Assembly: GCF_039540515.1 (NCBI RefSeq)
Contig: NZ_BAABFA010000019.1
Coordinates: forward strand, 1 to 64,000
Length of the DNA: 64,000 nt
From: Nemorincola caseinilytica
Lineage (GTDB): Bacteria > Bacteroidota > Bacteroidia > Chitinophagales > Chitinophagaceae
Direction: 5' to 3'
The notes under the pieces were generated by a model that did not search any database, was not told the DNA's origin, and worked only from the letters and a program-made list of their open reading frames with translations. The position numbers were made by a program, and so were the translations under genes. Positions 51,012-59,232 of the stretch are shown piece by piece (position 1 is the stretch's first letter; every line of letters begins with the position of its first letter).

Positions 51012-52235
51012 CTACGCACTACCCTGATGGGCGAGGCCTGCATAATCTGACAGATATTCATATTTCTTCGTCAGCTTACCGTCCTGACATATGGTGGCAC
51101 GGCGCAGTATGTCGCTATTGGGGCTCAGCACCTCTGGCAGTACATATTTCTCAAAGTGTACCCCGAAGTATTGCGATGCATCGCACGGCAGCTCATTGGG
51201 CAGGTTGTCCACGGCCATTATATCTATGGTGTCTTTGGTATTCAGGAAGGGCGCTACCTGCTGCAGGCTGTTGCGGTCTACCCCGAACACGGGATCGGCT
51301 ATGGTGGTAGAATCGTATGTGATAGGTACCGACCCATCCACATCGCAGCTTATATCGGCTATCACCCTTATGCGCCAGTCGTGGCGTTTTATATCGTCCT
51401 TCTCAAAGAGGCGTGCTATACGCTGCTCCCAGTATATACCGTTCATCAGTATATCTGTCTGGTTCACATAGGCCGAGAACAGGCATTTATACATCTCCGG
51501 GTGCGCATGGAAGTCATCGCGGTGGAACATATCATTGTCCTTGCGGGCATACAGGTCTCCCCCCTTCAGGTGGGTGAACACAGGATACTCGTACTGGTGG
51601 GTCAGGTAGTCCATGGGCTCTACCTGCTCTATATCCAGCTGGCGCATCACATCCAGCACGCCCGATGCCACCTTGCCCGATCCCGTTACCACTATCTTGA
51701 TGTTGGGCATTTTTATGGCCTCATAGGCATGTATCAGATCCTGGTAGCTTTTCACCTTGTGCGCCGGCGGCAACTCGTACAGCCCATGCTTGCGGCCATA
51801 GGTAAGCAGGCCATTGTGGGCACCTACTATACCCGCATACATACCAAAACCCAGTATGCGCTGCTCATCGCTATGGGTAAGGCACTCATAATCTATCATG
51901 CGTATCCGCTTTTCTATCATAGCCCGCATCAGGTCCTTGTTGTGCGGCTGTTTCTTTTTGGTATGCGAGAAGAAGAAATAGGTCTTGCCGGGAATAAGAT
52001 GGTCTATAGGCACCTCTTTGATACCCATCAGTATATCGCGGTCGGTCATGTCGTTGCTCAGGGTTATGCCTTCTGCCATGTATTCGGCATCGGCAAAGCA
52101 GCGGTTGGGCGATGGTTCTACGGTTATATTTATGTTGGGGTACTTATCCATTATGTACCTGCACTGGTGTGGCGTGAGCGCCACACGCTCATCAGGCAGC
52201 TTTTTTCTTTCGCGTATCAGTCCTATTCTCAGCAT
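51012..52235 (-). CDS. Saccharopine/alanine dehydrogenase-like NAD(P) oxidoreductase
   Basis: A 407-residue protein of the alanine dehydrogenase/PNT and LYS1-type saccharopine dehydrogenase superfamily. The N-terminal domain begins RIGLIRERKKLPDERVALTP with a conserved Arg-Glu pair, followed by ITVEPSPNRCFADAEY. The NAD-binding domain includes IKIVVTGSGKVASGVLDVM near residue 203. In lysine metabolism this fold oxidises saccharopine; whether this member does so is uncertain, since Bacteroidetes homologues are often annotated only as oxidoreductases. It diverges from hscB with closely facing promoters. Confidence 0.82.
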   Translation of the reverse strand: MLRIGLIRERKKLPDERVALTPHQCRYIMDKYPNINITVEPSPNRCFADAEYMAEGITLSNDMTDRDILMGIKEVPIDHLIPGKTYFFFSHTKKKQPHNKDLMRAMIEKRIRMIDYECLTHSDEQRILGFGMYAGIVGAHNGLLTYGRKHGLYELPPAHKVKSYQDLIHAYEAIKMPNIKIVVTGSGKVASGVLDVMRQLDIEQVEPMDYLTHQYEYPVFTHLKGGDLYARKDNDMFHRDDFHAHPEMYKCLFSAYVNQTDILMNGIYWEQRIARLFEKDDIKRHDWRIRVIADISCDVDGSVPITYDSTTIADPVFGVDRNSLQQVAPFLNTKDTIDIMAVDNLPNELPCDASQYFGVHFEKYVLPEVLSPNSDILRRATICQDGKLTKKYEYLSDYAGLAHQGSA

Positions 52236-52239
52236 GTGC

Positions 52240-52258
52240 TAATTTTGCCGCAAAGATA
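52240..52258. promoter_or_regulatory. Facing -7 elements between the 51012 gene and hscB
   Basis: Plus strand TAATTTTG at 52240-52247 and minus strand TATCTTTG at 52251-52258, each matching TAnnTTTG, three bases apart. They would start divergent transcripts about 20 bp from one another. No -33 TTTG identified for either. Confidence 0.5.
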
Positions 52259-52314
52259 CGCTGCTACCAGCGCCGCGCCAAAGAGCATACACCCATCACA
52301 AAAGCCGAACATAC

Positions 52315-52845
52315 ATGACGAACTATTTCGAACTATACCACCTGCCGGTGAGTTTTCACCCCGACCAGGCAGCTGTGAAAAGTAAATACTACGAGCTGAG
52401 CCGCCTGCACCACCCCGACCGCTTTGCGGCCGCCGGTGGCGATGCCATGGCAAATGCCCTGCGCGATGCCGCATACAACAACGCGGCCTACAAGACCCTG
52501 CGCGATGCCGATGCCACCATGGCATATGTACTGAAACTGCACGGCATGCTGGAAGAGGAAGAGAAATATACCCTGCCCCCTGCCTTCCTGATGGAAATGA
52601 TGGACCTGAACGAGGCAGTAAGCGACATGGAAGACATGCCCGGCAACGAAAACACCCGCGCCACAGCACAGAACAGCCTTGCAGAGCAGCTACAGCAGTG
52701 GGACGCCACCACCGCTCCCCTCACCCATCGCTACGATGCCGGAGAGCACGATAATGCCCTGCTAGCGCAGATAAAAGACATGTATATGCGCAAAAAATAC
52801 CTCTTGCGCATACAGGAAAGAATAGATACATTTGCCACCCGCTGA
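52315..52845 (+). CDS. hscB: Fe-S protein assembly co-chaperone HscB
   Basis: HscB is a J-domain protein that, with HscA, hands iron-sulfur clusters from IscU to target proteins. The 176-residue protein has the J domain (NYFELYHLPVSFHPDQAAVKSKYYELSRLHHPDRF, represented by YYELSRLHHPDRF with HPD) and the family C-terminal three-helix domain (LPPAFLMEMMDLNEAVSDM). It is the last backbone protein gene before the island; the serine recombinase frame reads antisense into its 3' end. Confidence 0.94.
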   Translation: MTNYFELYHLPVSFHPDQAAVKSKYYELSRLHHPDRFAAAGGDAMANALRDAAYNNAAYKTLRDADATMAYVLKLHGMLEEEEKYTLPPAFLMEMMDLNEAVSDMEDMPGNENTRATAQNSLAEQLQQWDATTAPLTHRYDAGEHDNALLAQIKDMYMRKKYLLRIQERIDTFATR

Positions 52846-54454
52846 GTACAAGCCTCGATGGCGGAACTGGTAGACGCGCTAGACTCAAAATCTGGTTATC
52901 GCAAGGTAGTGCAGGTTCGATTCCTGTTCGGGGCACCAAACAGGAAGGGGAGCTAGATTTTTTTAGCTCCCCTTTTTTATTTACGCTGAAAGCCTTGCTA
53001 GTAGCGATAAGCATGGGCATTACTCCATCTTCAATGTTGGTTCGAAGTTGGTTGTTTTCAAAAACGAGCTTTTTAGGGAACATCGAACCAATTATCTTGT
53101 TTTTTAGCTCCAAATCCGCTTCAGTCAAGAGTTCTGCCATATTCATCAAAAAGTATATGCCGAACTCCTGTATTTCCTGCTCTTCTGGATTTTTTTGATT
53201 GATAGAGGTTTGCGCTCTAACTAACTTCTCCAGTTCCGGCTGAAGTCTAGCTTTAATGCTTCTGTATTCAGATGCATCTAAGTGGCCGTCCAACATCAAA
53301 GTTTGTGCATTATCCAACCGGCTACGGTAGATTTGAATTTCTTTTTCGATTTTCTCAGCTTGCGCTTTTTGATCAGCATTTGTTTGTTTGTGCAAATTCG
53401 ATGTGAGAGCATTTATCGTTTGTATCAGTTTTTTGTTATTGCTTACATCCCTCAATGCCTTTAAAAATATCTGATTTAAATTCTCAGCTTTTACTCTCTC
53501 CTTGCATCCGTCAAAGCAATGGTAGTAATAGTATTTACCCCCATTTCCACTTGACCCGCTTCCCGTCATTGTTTTCCCGCAAACTCTGCAAGTAAGAAAC
53601 CCTCGAAGTGGCAACTGCTCTTGTTTAGTCCGCCTCGCAGGCATTCCAATTTTCTTTCTACCGAGCAGAACATCCTGAACATCATTAAAAACATCCATTG
53701 AAATTAATGGCTCGTGTTTGCCCTGGACGACCGTAGTTTCTTCATCCTTGTAGGCTGGGATTACAATTTTGCCAACGTAAAAAGGATTTCTTAGCATTGA
53801 CCAGAATGCGTTCCTCGTTATTTTTAATCCTTTCTCATTGAACATTTTTCTTACAATGTCAATTGGATATTGGCCGGTCGCAAAAAGCTCAAATGCTTCT
53901 TTAACTAATGGCGCATTTCGGTCAAACAGGACAATCGGTCTGTTGTTTTCATCTCTTTTGTTAGCATAACCTATGGGGGCTAGATTTGCCCATTGCCCAT
54001 TTTTCAAGGCTCTTCGCATACCGGCAATTGTATTCAATGAGCGCCGATCATTCTCAACTTCAGGAGTAGTTAGGTATATCGCAAGCATTATCTTGTTCTC
54101 TGGCACGCTTAGGTCAAGAGGTTGTTCTATAGCTTGTGGTTCTACCTTGTGCTTGTGCAGAGTGTTAATCATGTTATACGCTTCGGGCGCATTACGAGAA
54201 AACCTATCCCATTTTAAAAAGAGCAGTAAATCGACTTGTTCTTTGTTCTTTTTGAGAAAATCGAGTAAGCGATTAAATTCTGGACGTTCAAACGTCTTAG
54301 CAGAATAATCTTCCTTGAACAGTGCGACAACTTCGATACCGTTTACTGCACAATGGTTACGCAAGCGATCCTCTTGGTGATGAAGGCTATGCCCCTTTTC
54401 AGCTTGCTCGTCTGTACTCACCCGGATGTATAGTATTGCTCTCTTTTGCCTCAT
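52721..54454 (-). CDS. Large serine recombinase (integrase) reading through tRNA-Leu
   Basis: A 577-codon frame. The resolvase domain starts ILYIRVSTDEQ with the nucleophile S13, followed by FLKWDRFSRNAPEA and GMRRALKNGQW. The Recombinase domain (about 160-270, KEAFELFATGQYPIDIVRKM) and a zinc ribbon (CRVCGKTM ... HCFDGC) near 285-318 follow, then a coiled coil (about 355-420). This matches large serine integrases. From about residue 506 the frame is antisense to tRNA-Leu (PRTGIEPALPCDNQILSLA, then RLPVPPS) and then to hscB before reaching a stop. The stop is therefore supplied by the chromosome: integration at the tRNA has fused the gene end to host DNA. The start at 54454 overlaps a small upstream gene. 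Confidence 0.9.
   Translation of the reverse strand: MRQKRAILYIRVSTDEQAEKGHSLHHQEDRLRNHCAVNGIEVVALFKEDYSAKTFERPEFNRLLDFLKKNKEQVDLLLFLKWDRFSRNAPEAYNMINTLHKHKVEPQAIEQPLDLSVPENKIMLAIYLTTPEVENDRRSLNTIAGMRRALKNGQWANLAPIGYANKRDENNRPIVLFDRNAPLVKEAFELFATGQYPIDIVRKMFNEKGLKITRNAFWSMLRNPFYVGKIVIPAYKDEETTVVQGKHEPLISMDVFNDVQDVLLGRKKIGMPARRTKQEQLPLRGFLTCRVCGKTMTGSGSSGNGGKYYYYHCFDGCKERVKAENLNQIFLKALRDVSNNKKLIQTINALTSNLHKQTNADQKAQAEKIEKEIQIYRSRLDNAQTLMLDGHLDASEYRSIKARLQPELEKLVRAQTSINQKNPEEQEIQEFGIYFLMNMAELLTEADLELKNKIIGSMFPKKLVFENNQLRTNIEDGVMPMLIATSKAFSVNKKGELKKSSSPSCLVPRTGIEPALPCDNQILSLARLPVPPSRLVLSGWQMYLFFPVCARGIFCAYTCLLSALAGHYRALRHRSDG
52852..52938 (+). tRNA. tRNA-Leu (anticodon CAA)
   Basis: A class II tRNA. 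Acceptor strands GCCTCGA and TCGGGGC pair over 7 bp (one T-G), with the discriminator A and encoded CCA. The anticodon stem CTAGA/TCTGG holds the loop CTCAAAA with anticodon CAA (codon TTG). A long variable arm follows, and the T-arm has GGTTCGATTCC. It starts 6 bp after the hscB stop. Its 3' half is the apparent integration site of the island. Confidence 0.96.
52945..52978 (+). terminator. Terminator after tRNA-Leu, inside the island edge
   Basis: AAGGGGAGCTA and TAGCTCCCCTT, perfect 11-bp arms with an 8-nt T-rich loop, followed by a T-run. It begins 6 bp after the tRNA CCA, so it ends the tRNA transcript although it probably arrived with the island. Confidence 0.85.
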
Positions 54455-54698
54455 ACGACCTTGAATTAGATTTTCTGTTTTTTACAATTTTTACTACTGC
54501 CTGCATAATTAGGTATGCAAATTCCCTCATGCGTGTTAGTTGAAGTTCGGTGTGTTGCGTTTGTTCGTCATCCCAGATGTTCCGCATAACCTCCAAAGAA
54601 ATTTTTTCATTTGCATCTTGCTCATTTATGCTGGCAATCTTCGCTACTTTCTTACTTTTCACCTTAGTTCGTTTCTCTGAACCTACACTAGGTGACAA
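54399..54698 (-). CDS. Small hypothetical island protein
   Basis: A 99-residue basic protein (KRTKVKSKKVAKIASINE near the start) with a helical middle (EVMRNIWDDEQTQHTELQL, then MREFAYLIMQAVVKIVK). It precedes the recombinase on the same strand and overlaps its first 56 bp, so coupling is possible. No family recognised. Being in the position of a small accessory gene, it could be a recombination helper, but nothing proves it. Confidence 0.5.
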   Translation of the reverse strand: MSPSVGSEKRTKVKSKKVAKIASINEQDANEKISLEVMRNIWDDEQTQHTELQLTRMREFAYLIMQAVVKIVKNRKSNSRSYEAKESNTIHPGEYRRAS

Positions 54699-54766
54699 GG
54701 TGGATTGTCCGCGTTTGGGTCAAAGTGGACAGTTGTTGCCAATACTTCCACCACAATCCCCATAGA

Positions 54767-54982
54767 TTACACTTCTTGCATGTTTTTGGGAAACCCCAAC
54801 TTCTTAAAAATCACTTCCATTTGTTTCACGGTGAAGTATCGACCACGTTTTTCGCCAATCTCAGCCATGAAGGGTTCAAGCCATGTTTTGAAAGTACGCT
54901 GGCTAACTCCATAAAGTGTTGTTAGCTCTTTGTAGTTGTACGGCCTTACATTGATTGATGTAACATTTTCATTTCCTACCAT
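54767..54982 (-). CDS. Small helix-turn-helix protein (excisionase-like)
   Basis: A 71-residue protein with NYKELTTLYGVSQRTFKTWL, a helix-turn-helix of the MerR/excisionase kind, followed by KRGRYFTVKQMEVIFKKLGFP. This layout is common in small island-encoded proteins beside integrases, so a directionality or regulatory role is likely. It lies two genes upstream of the recombinase on the same strand. Confidence 0.65.
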   Translation of the reverse strand: MVGNENVTSINVRPYNYKELTTLYGVSQRTFKTWLEPFMAEIGEKRGRYFTVKQMEVIFKKLGFPKNMQEV

Positions 54983-55038
54983 AATATATCGCTTTAGAAT
55001 TTACCACTTGATGGGTTGTGAATGTAGAGGCAGCAATT

Positions 55039-56070
55039 CTATCCATAAATTTCGATGAACTCATCGGTATGAAGATGGAGCAAGGCTGCTATACCATTCG
55101 TGTCCAGCTTCTGTTTTGATTTCACTTCGCTGATCCATCTTCTTATTAGCTCAGGTCTTTCTATGTCAATATCAAGTTCTACAGGCTCTCGCCTCCGCAA
55201 TTTCTGTTCGTTAAATTGCTGTATCAGGTATCTCTTCTGATTGGGTGTTAAGAAGCCAAGATCATCGGCCCGATAAAGTAGTGAGATCATAGAGGCTTTC
55301 CATTTCGTTTTTAAATGAGCAAGCAAAGGCAAGGTAATCCCAGCCTCAAAGTCTTTCCTTATTTCGTTTTCAGGCATCAAGAACTCTGCTGCGAAAAGGT
55401 TCGCTTCATGGGCAATGTCTCTTTCCCAATCCACTTTAAAGGCAGTATGCATTAGCAAGTGTCCAAGCTGATAGGCCAATGAAAATCGCTGACGGTCTCC
55501 CAAAAGCGTTTTATTGAAGATAATTACCGGGTATTTAGCGTCTGTTATAATACAACGGCTATCAACCCGCTCTGTACCAAAATCAAAACAGGCAATAGCT
55601 ATACCATTATCCTCCAATAACTTTACAACATTGGGTATAACTGGAGTATTTATTTGCCAAGTTTTTCTGACTTTTTGGGCAATAGCTTGAGGGGTGTTCT
55701 TTTCTGACACTTCGAAAAGAGGTAATTCAGGTTTGGAAACCGGAAGTACTTTCAATAAATGTTCAACATGAAAACGTATTATGTTGACCCTTGCATTTAT
55801 AGGCGTGAGTAATCCGGCTGAAACTTTATCCCGACGGCGATATACAAGATGTTCTGGATAAACCTCGTTTTCTTGTCTAAAGAATGAAATCGGATAGTTA
55901 GTTATTTCAGCAATCTGACCAAGCGTTTCGTCTTTTATTCCTATGTCGCCGCTCTCAATCTTTCCCATGTTTTGCTGGGACATACCTACTCGGTTCGACA
56001 CTTCAAGTTGACTGAATCCCCTTGATTCTCTTGCCAATACAATTAGTCCCTTTGATACTTTTTCTGCCAT
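55039..56070 (-). CDS. XRE-family regulator with ImmA/IrrE-like domain, zinc motif degenerate
   Basis: A 343-residue protein. An N-terminal XRE HTH (residues about 8-62: VLARESRGFSQLEVSNRVGM and QQNMGKIESGDIGI) is followed by an ImmA/IrrE peptidase-like domain (about 160-270). The usual zinc motif H-E-x-x-H is here Y200-Q201-L-G-H204, so the first ligand histidine and the catalytic glutamate are both replaced; the later HEANLFAAEFLMPE is kept. Proteolysis is therefore unlikely. Related intact proteins cleave a repressor to induce mobile elements after damage; this version may only bind. It has its own full promoter at 56091-56121. Confidence 0.88.
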   Translation of the reverse strand: MAEKVSKGLIVLARESRGFSQLEVSNRVGMSQQNMGKIESGDIGIKDETLGQIAEITNYPISFFRQENEVYPEHLVYRRRDKVSAGLLTPINARVNIIRFHVEHLLKVLPVSKPELPLFEVSEKNTPQAIAQKVRKTWQINTPVIPNVVKLLEDNGIAIACFDFGTERVDSRCIITDAKYPVIIFNKTLLGDRQRFSLAYQLGHLLMHTAFKVDWERDIAHEANLFAAEFLMPENEIRKDFEAGITLPLLAHLKTKWKASMISLLYRADDLGFLTPNQKRYLIQQFNEQKLRRREPVELDIDIERPELIRRWISEVKSKQKLDTNGIAALLHLHTDEFIEIYG

Positions 56071-56090
56071 TTTCTCTTACTATGTCGGGT

Positions 56091-56121
56091 CAAAAGTAAT
56101 TATATTTTGCAAATACGCAAA
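56091..56121 (-). promoter_or_regulatory. Bacteroidetes promoter of the XRE/ImmA-like gene
   Basis: On the minus strand TTTG (56121-56118) and TACTTTTG (56098-56091) are 19 bases apart, a full match. The start codon at 56070 is about 20 bases after the -7 box. Confidence 0.75.
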
Positions 56122-56284
56122 AAAAGTATCAAAAAATATCATCAAAAATTACGAAAATCGATCGTATAGCTTGCTTTAACGATACCCCTTAGTTGAGCAT
56201 TCATTCGTTATCTTTTCCATTTTAATAGTTTAAATTTTTACAAAACAGCATCTTATGAAGTGCATTAAAAATTATTTGTTCGAC

Positions 56285-56304
56285 AATTAATCGTTTGATT
56301 AATT
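56285..56304. promoter_or_regulatory. Palindromic operator before the exporter tetR
   Basis: AATTAATC-GTTT-GATTAATT, perfect 8-bp arms, ends 2 bp before the -33 element at 56307. GATTAA half-sites recur at 57005 and 57017, before tolC. Probably the binding site of the TetR protein encoded at 56361. Confidence 0.6.
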
Positions 56305-56306
56305 TA

Positions 56307-56339
56307 TTTGCTTAAATCAAAATAAAGCAAGTAATTTTG
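56307..56339 (+). promoter_or_regulatory. Bacteroidetes promoter of the exporter tetR
   Basis: TTTG at 56307-56310 and TAATTTTG at 56332-56339, 21 bases apart. The -33 box directly follows the palindrome at 56285-56304. Confidence 0.75.
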
Positions 56340-56360
56340 CGGCGAGTACTTGATGAAGAT

Positions 56361-56987
56361 ATGTTTGATAAGATTAGTAATGAGGGAATGGATACCACAA
56401 CTGAGTGGAAAATAAAAAATGCGGCGCGTTCTGTGTTCCACAGGAAAGGGTATGCTGCAACCAGAACAAGGGATATTGCAGAAGAAGCTGGGATCAATAT
56501 TGCACTTCTTAATTATTATTTCAGAAGTAAGCAAAAGCTATTTGAGCTTATCATGTTTGAAACCATGCGTGATTTTTTGCAAAATATGTCGTTGGTCTTT
56601 AATGACGAAAAAACAACATTGGAAAAGAAGGTTGAAATTATGGCGGACAAGTATATAGACTTCATAACAAAAGAACCGGAAATCCCCCTATTTATAATGA
56701 GTGAGATAAGGAACGATCCGGATAAGTTCCTGGAACGTTTGCCAGTCGCAAATTTGATAAAGAATTCAGTCCTTATAAAGCAACATCAACTAGCGGTTGA
56801 AAAAGGAGAATTGAATGAGCCCAACGTCCTTCATTTCATCATAAATATGATGAGCTTAGTAATGTTCCCTTTCATTGCGAATCCGATGCTAAAAAAAATC
56901 GGCAATTTGGATGACTCTTCATTTAATACACTTATGCAAAACCGCAAAAAGCTAATTCCGAGCTGGATAAAAGCCATGTTTACGTAG
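56361..56987 (+). CDS. TetR/AcrR family regulator of the exporter operon
   Basis: A 208-residue repressor. HTH: ARSVFHRKGYAATRTRDIAE and EAGINIALLNYYFRSKQKLF. The C-terminal domain is helical with a hydrophobic core. It precedes tolC by 47 bp on the same strand and almost certainly controls the efflux genes, as in other TetR-HlyD-ABC modules (for example E. coli ybhR-type clusters). The ATG at 56361 is chosen; ATG 56388 is an alternative. Ile codons are mixed (ATA 9, ATT 6, ATC 5), unlike the backbone. Confidence 0.92.
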   Translation: MFDKISNEGMDTTTEWKIKNAARSVFHRKGYAATRTRDIAEEAGINIALLNYYFRSKQKLFELIMFETMRDFLQNMSLVFNDEKTTLEKKVEIMADKYIDFITKEPEIPLFIMSEIRNDPDKFLERLPVANLIKNSVLIKQHQLAVEKGELNEPNVLHFIINMMSLVMFPFIANPMLKKIGNLDDSSFNTLMQNRKKLIPSWIKAMFT

Positions 56988-57034
56988 TATTTTTTTTGTC
57001 ATGCGATTAAATAAATGATTAAAACAAGAAAATA

Positions 57035-58312
57035 ATGGTGAAAAATCTTACGAAAAAATTGGTAATGGTAATGTGGTTTTTAGCAAACACCACTGCTTTT
57101 GCACAAGGCAGCTCTACGCTGACGCTGGATAGCTGTCTAGCGCTTGCCTCGCGCAATTTTCCACTTATAAAACAATATGCGTTGATTGAAAAATCTAACG
57201 AATACACCATCGCAAATGCTAACAAGGGATACTTGCCGCAATTCAATATAAACGGTCAGGGCACCTATCAATCTGAGGTAACCCAAATTCCAATAAGCCT
57301 GCCGAATGTTACTATAGAACCTTTGAGCAAGGATCAGTATAAAATTTACGGTGAAGTATCGCAGCCATTAACTGATCTGTTTACGATACGAGATCAAAAG
57401 GAATTGCTAAAAGTAAATGCGCGAATAGATGTGCAAAAAACAGAAGTTGATATATATAAACTTAAAGACCGAATAAATAATATATTTTTTAGCATACTGC
57501 TACTTCAGGACCAAATAGAACAATCGAATCTTCTTAGAGGTGATATTGAAAGCGCTGTAACAAAAACTAATGTAGCGATAGCAAACGGGGTAGCATTGAA
57601 AACTTCGGCAGACAACTTAAATGCAGAACTGTTAAAAACCGACCAACGTATTATTGAATTACAGGCTAACAGAAAGGGGTATATCGATATGCTTTCTCTT
57701 TTTGTGGGACGACAAATAAATGTTGGTGATATTTTCGAAATGCCAAAACCACAAATATTATCCACCAGCCAAATAAACAGGCCAGAATTGCGACTGTATG
57801 ACTTGCAAAAAAATACGTTTGACATCCAAAGTAAACTTATATCCAATAAAACCCTACCAAAGGCAAGCTTATTTCTACAAGGTGGATACGGCCGACCCGC
57901 ACTTAATATGCTAAGCAACGATTTCAAAACTTATTACATAGGTGGAGTGCGTTTTAGCTGGAATCTCAATAGCTATTATACGCTGCGTAATGAAAGAAGA
58001 TTGCTTGAACTTAATAAGGTTGGCATAGACGTACAACGGGACGTATTTCTATTCAACACAAATCTGACGTTAAAACAACAAAATTCTGAGATCCAGAAAA
58101 TACTGGAGCTCATCAATACAGATCGGGAAATTATAGTGATTCGCCAGCGTATAAAAGAGGTTACTAAAAATCAATTGGAGTTCGGAGTGGCTTCGACAAA
58201 TGACTATACAACGGCAGCGAACGCACTTGACCTAGCCGCTCAAAACCTCATTTTACATAAGATACAGCTGCTGCAAGCGCAGTATAACTTTCAATTCACC
58301 TCAGGCAATTAA
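57035..58312 (+). CDS. TolC-family outer-membrane efflux protein
   Basis: A 425-residue outer-membrane factor forming the exit duct of a tripartite pump. Signal peptide about 1-24 (LVMVMWFLANTTAFAQ). Two long helical hairpin repeats follow, with the family pattern LTLDSCLALASRNFPLIKQ near the start and GVASTNDYTTAANALDLAAQN near the end. Three residues from the start of the mature chain differ little from other Bacteroidetes TolC proteins. First structural gene of the operon. Confidence 0.92.
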   Translation: MVKNLTKKLVMVMWFLANTTAFAQGSSTLTLDSCLALASRNFPLIKQYALIEKSNEYTIANANKGYLPQFNINGQGTYQSEVTQIPISLPNVTIEPLSKDQYKIYGEVSQPLTDLFTIRDQKELLKVNARIDVQKTEVDIYKLKDRINNIFFSILLLQDQIEQSNLLRGDIESAVTKTNVAIANGVALKTSADNLNAELLKTDQRIIELQANRKGYIDMLSLFVGRQINVGDIFEMPKPQILSTSQINRPELRLYDLQKNTFDIQSKLISNKTLPKASLFLQGGYGRPALNMLSNDFKTYYIGGVRFSWNLNSYYTLRNERRLLELNKVGIDVQRDVFLFNTNLTLKQQNSEIQKILELINTDREIIVIRQRIKEVTKNQLEFGVASTNDYTTAANALDLAAQNLILHKIQLLQAQYNFQFTSGN

Positions 58313-58329
58313 ACATAAAATTAAAAACA

Positions 58330-59229
58330 ATGACTAAAGGGATCAAAATAACAACGATATTCTTAAGCATCATGCTATTTGCTGCCTGCAAAAACGAAGA
58401 GAAATCATTTGACGCATCAGGCGCTTTCGAAGCTGAAGAAACAATCGTTTCCGCCCAAGCTACCGGTAACATCAACGAACTTAATATTCAAGAAGGGCAG
58501 GCTTTGAGAGCTGGCGATATCATCGGCTATATAGATACTGTCCAGCTATACCTCAAAAAAAAGCAGTTAGAAACTCAAATCACCGCCTTACTAAAGAGAA
58601 AGCCTGACGTAAGCGTACAGCTTGCTGCATTAGAAACACAACTTGCAACAACAGAAAGAGAACGGGCGAGGACTATCAACCTTCTAAAAGGAGATGCTGC
58701 AACCCCAAAACAGTTAGACGATATTAATGCCAACATAGCGGTCATTAAAAGACAAATCGAGGCTCAAAGGTCATCTCTGAGTATATCAAACGAAAGTTTC
58801 AATAGCGACACAAGACCACTCGCTGTTCAGATTGAGCAGATAAATGATCAACTATCTAAAAGCAGAATAATAAATCCTATTAATGGCACAGTCCTGTCTA
58901 AATACATGCAAGCACACGAGATGGCATCGCCAGGCAAAGCGATATATAAAATTGCCGATCTATCGACCATTATCTTGAGAGCATATATATCCGGCAACCA
59001 GTTGCCCAATGTAAAACTTAACCAAAAGGTGAAAGTAAATACGGATAATGGAAGCGGAGGGTATAAAGAGAGAGAAGGAACGATCATATGGATAAATGAT
59101 AAGGCGGAGTTTACGCCGAAAACCATTCAGACTAAAGACGAGAGGGCAAACATGGTTTATGCAATAAAGGTGAAAATTGCTAACGACGGTAGTTATAAGA
59201 CTGGGATGTACGGGGAATTAAAATTCTAA
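58330..59229 (+). CDS. HlyD-family periplasmic adaptor (lipoprotein)
   Basis: A 299-residue membrane-fusion protein linking the inner-membrane ABC transporter to TolC. It has a lipoprotein signal (TIFLSIMLFAAC, cysteine about 20). The lipoyl half-motifs are AQATGNINELNIQEGQAL and INPINGTVLSKYMQAHEMASPG, split by a coiled coil of about 90 residues (LAALETQLATTERERARTI). The barrel domain at the end includes GTIIWINDKAEFTPK. It lies 17 bp after tolC and 3 bp before the first ATPase. Confidence 0.92.
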   Translation: MTKGIKITTIFLSIMLFAACKNEEKSFDASGAFEAEETIVSAQATGNINELNIQEGQALRAGDIIGYIDTVQLYLKKKQLETQITALLKRKPDVSVQLAALETQLATTERERARTINLLKGDAATPKQLDDINANIAVIKRQIEAQRSSLSISNESFNSDTRPLAVQIEQINDQLSKSRIINPINGTVLSKYMQAHEMASPGKAIYKIADLSTIILRAYISGNQLPNVKLNQKVKVNTDNGSGGYKEREGTIIWINDKAEFTPKTIQTKDERANMVYAIKVKIANDGSYKTGMYGELKF

Positions 59230-59232
59230 ACT

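Noticed and set aside
51156..52385. Rightward open frame of about 400 codons
   Set aside because: Antisense to the saccharopine/alanine-dehydrogenase-like gene and lacking any known motif.
56337..56360. TTG start for the exporter tetR
   Set aside because: The TTG at 56337 lies within the -7 element itself; the ATG at 56361 fits the promoter.
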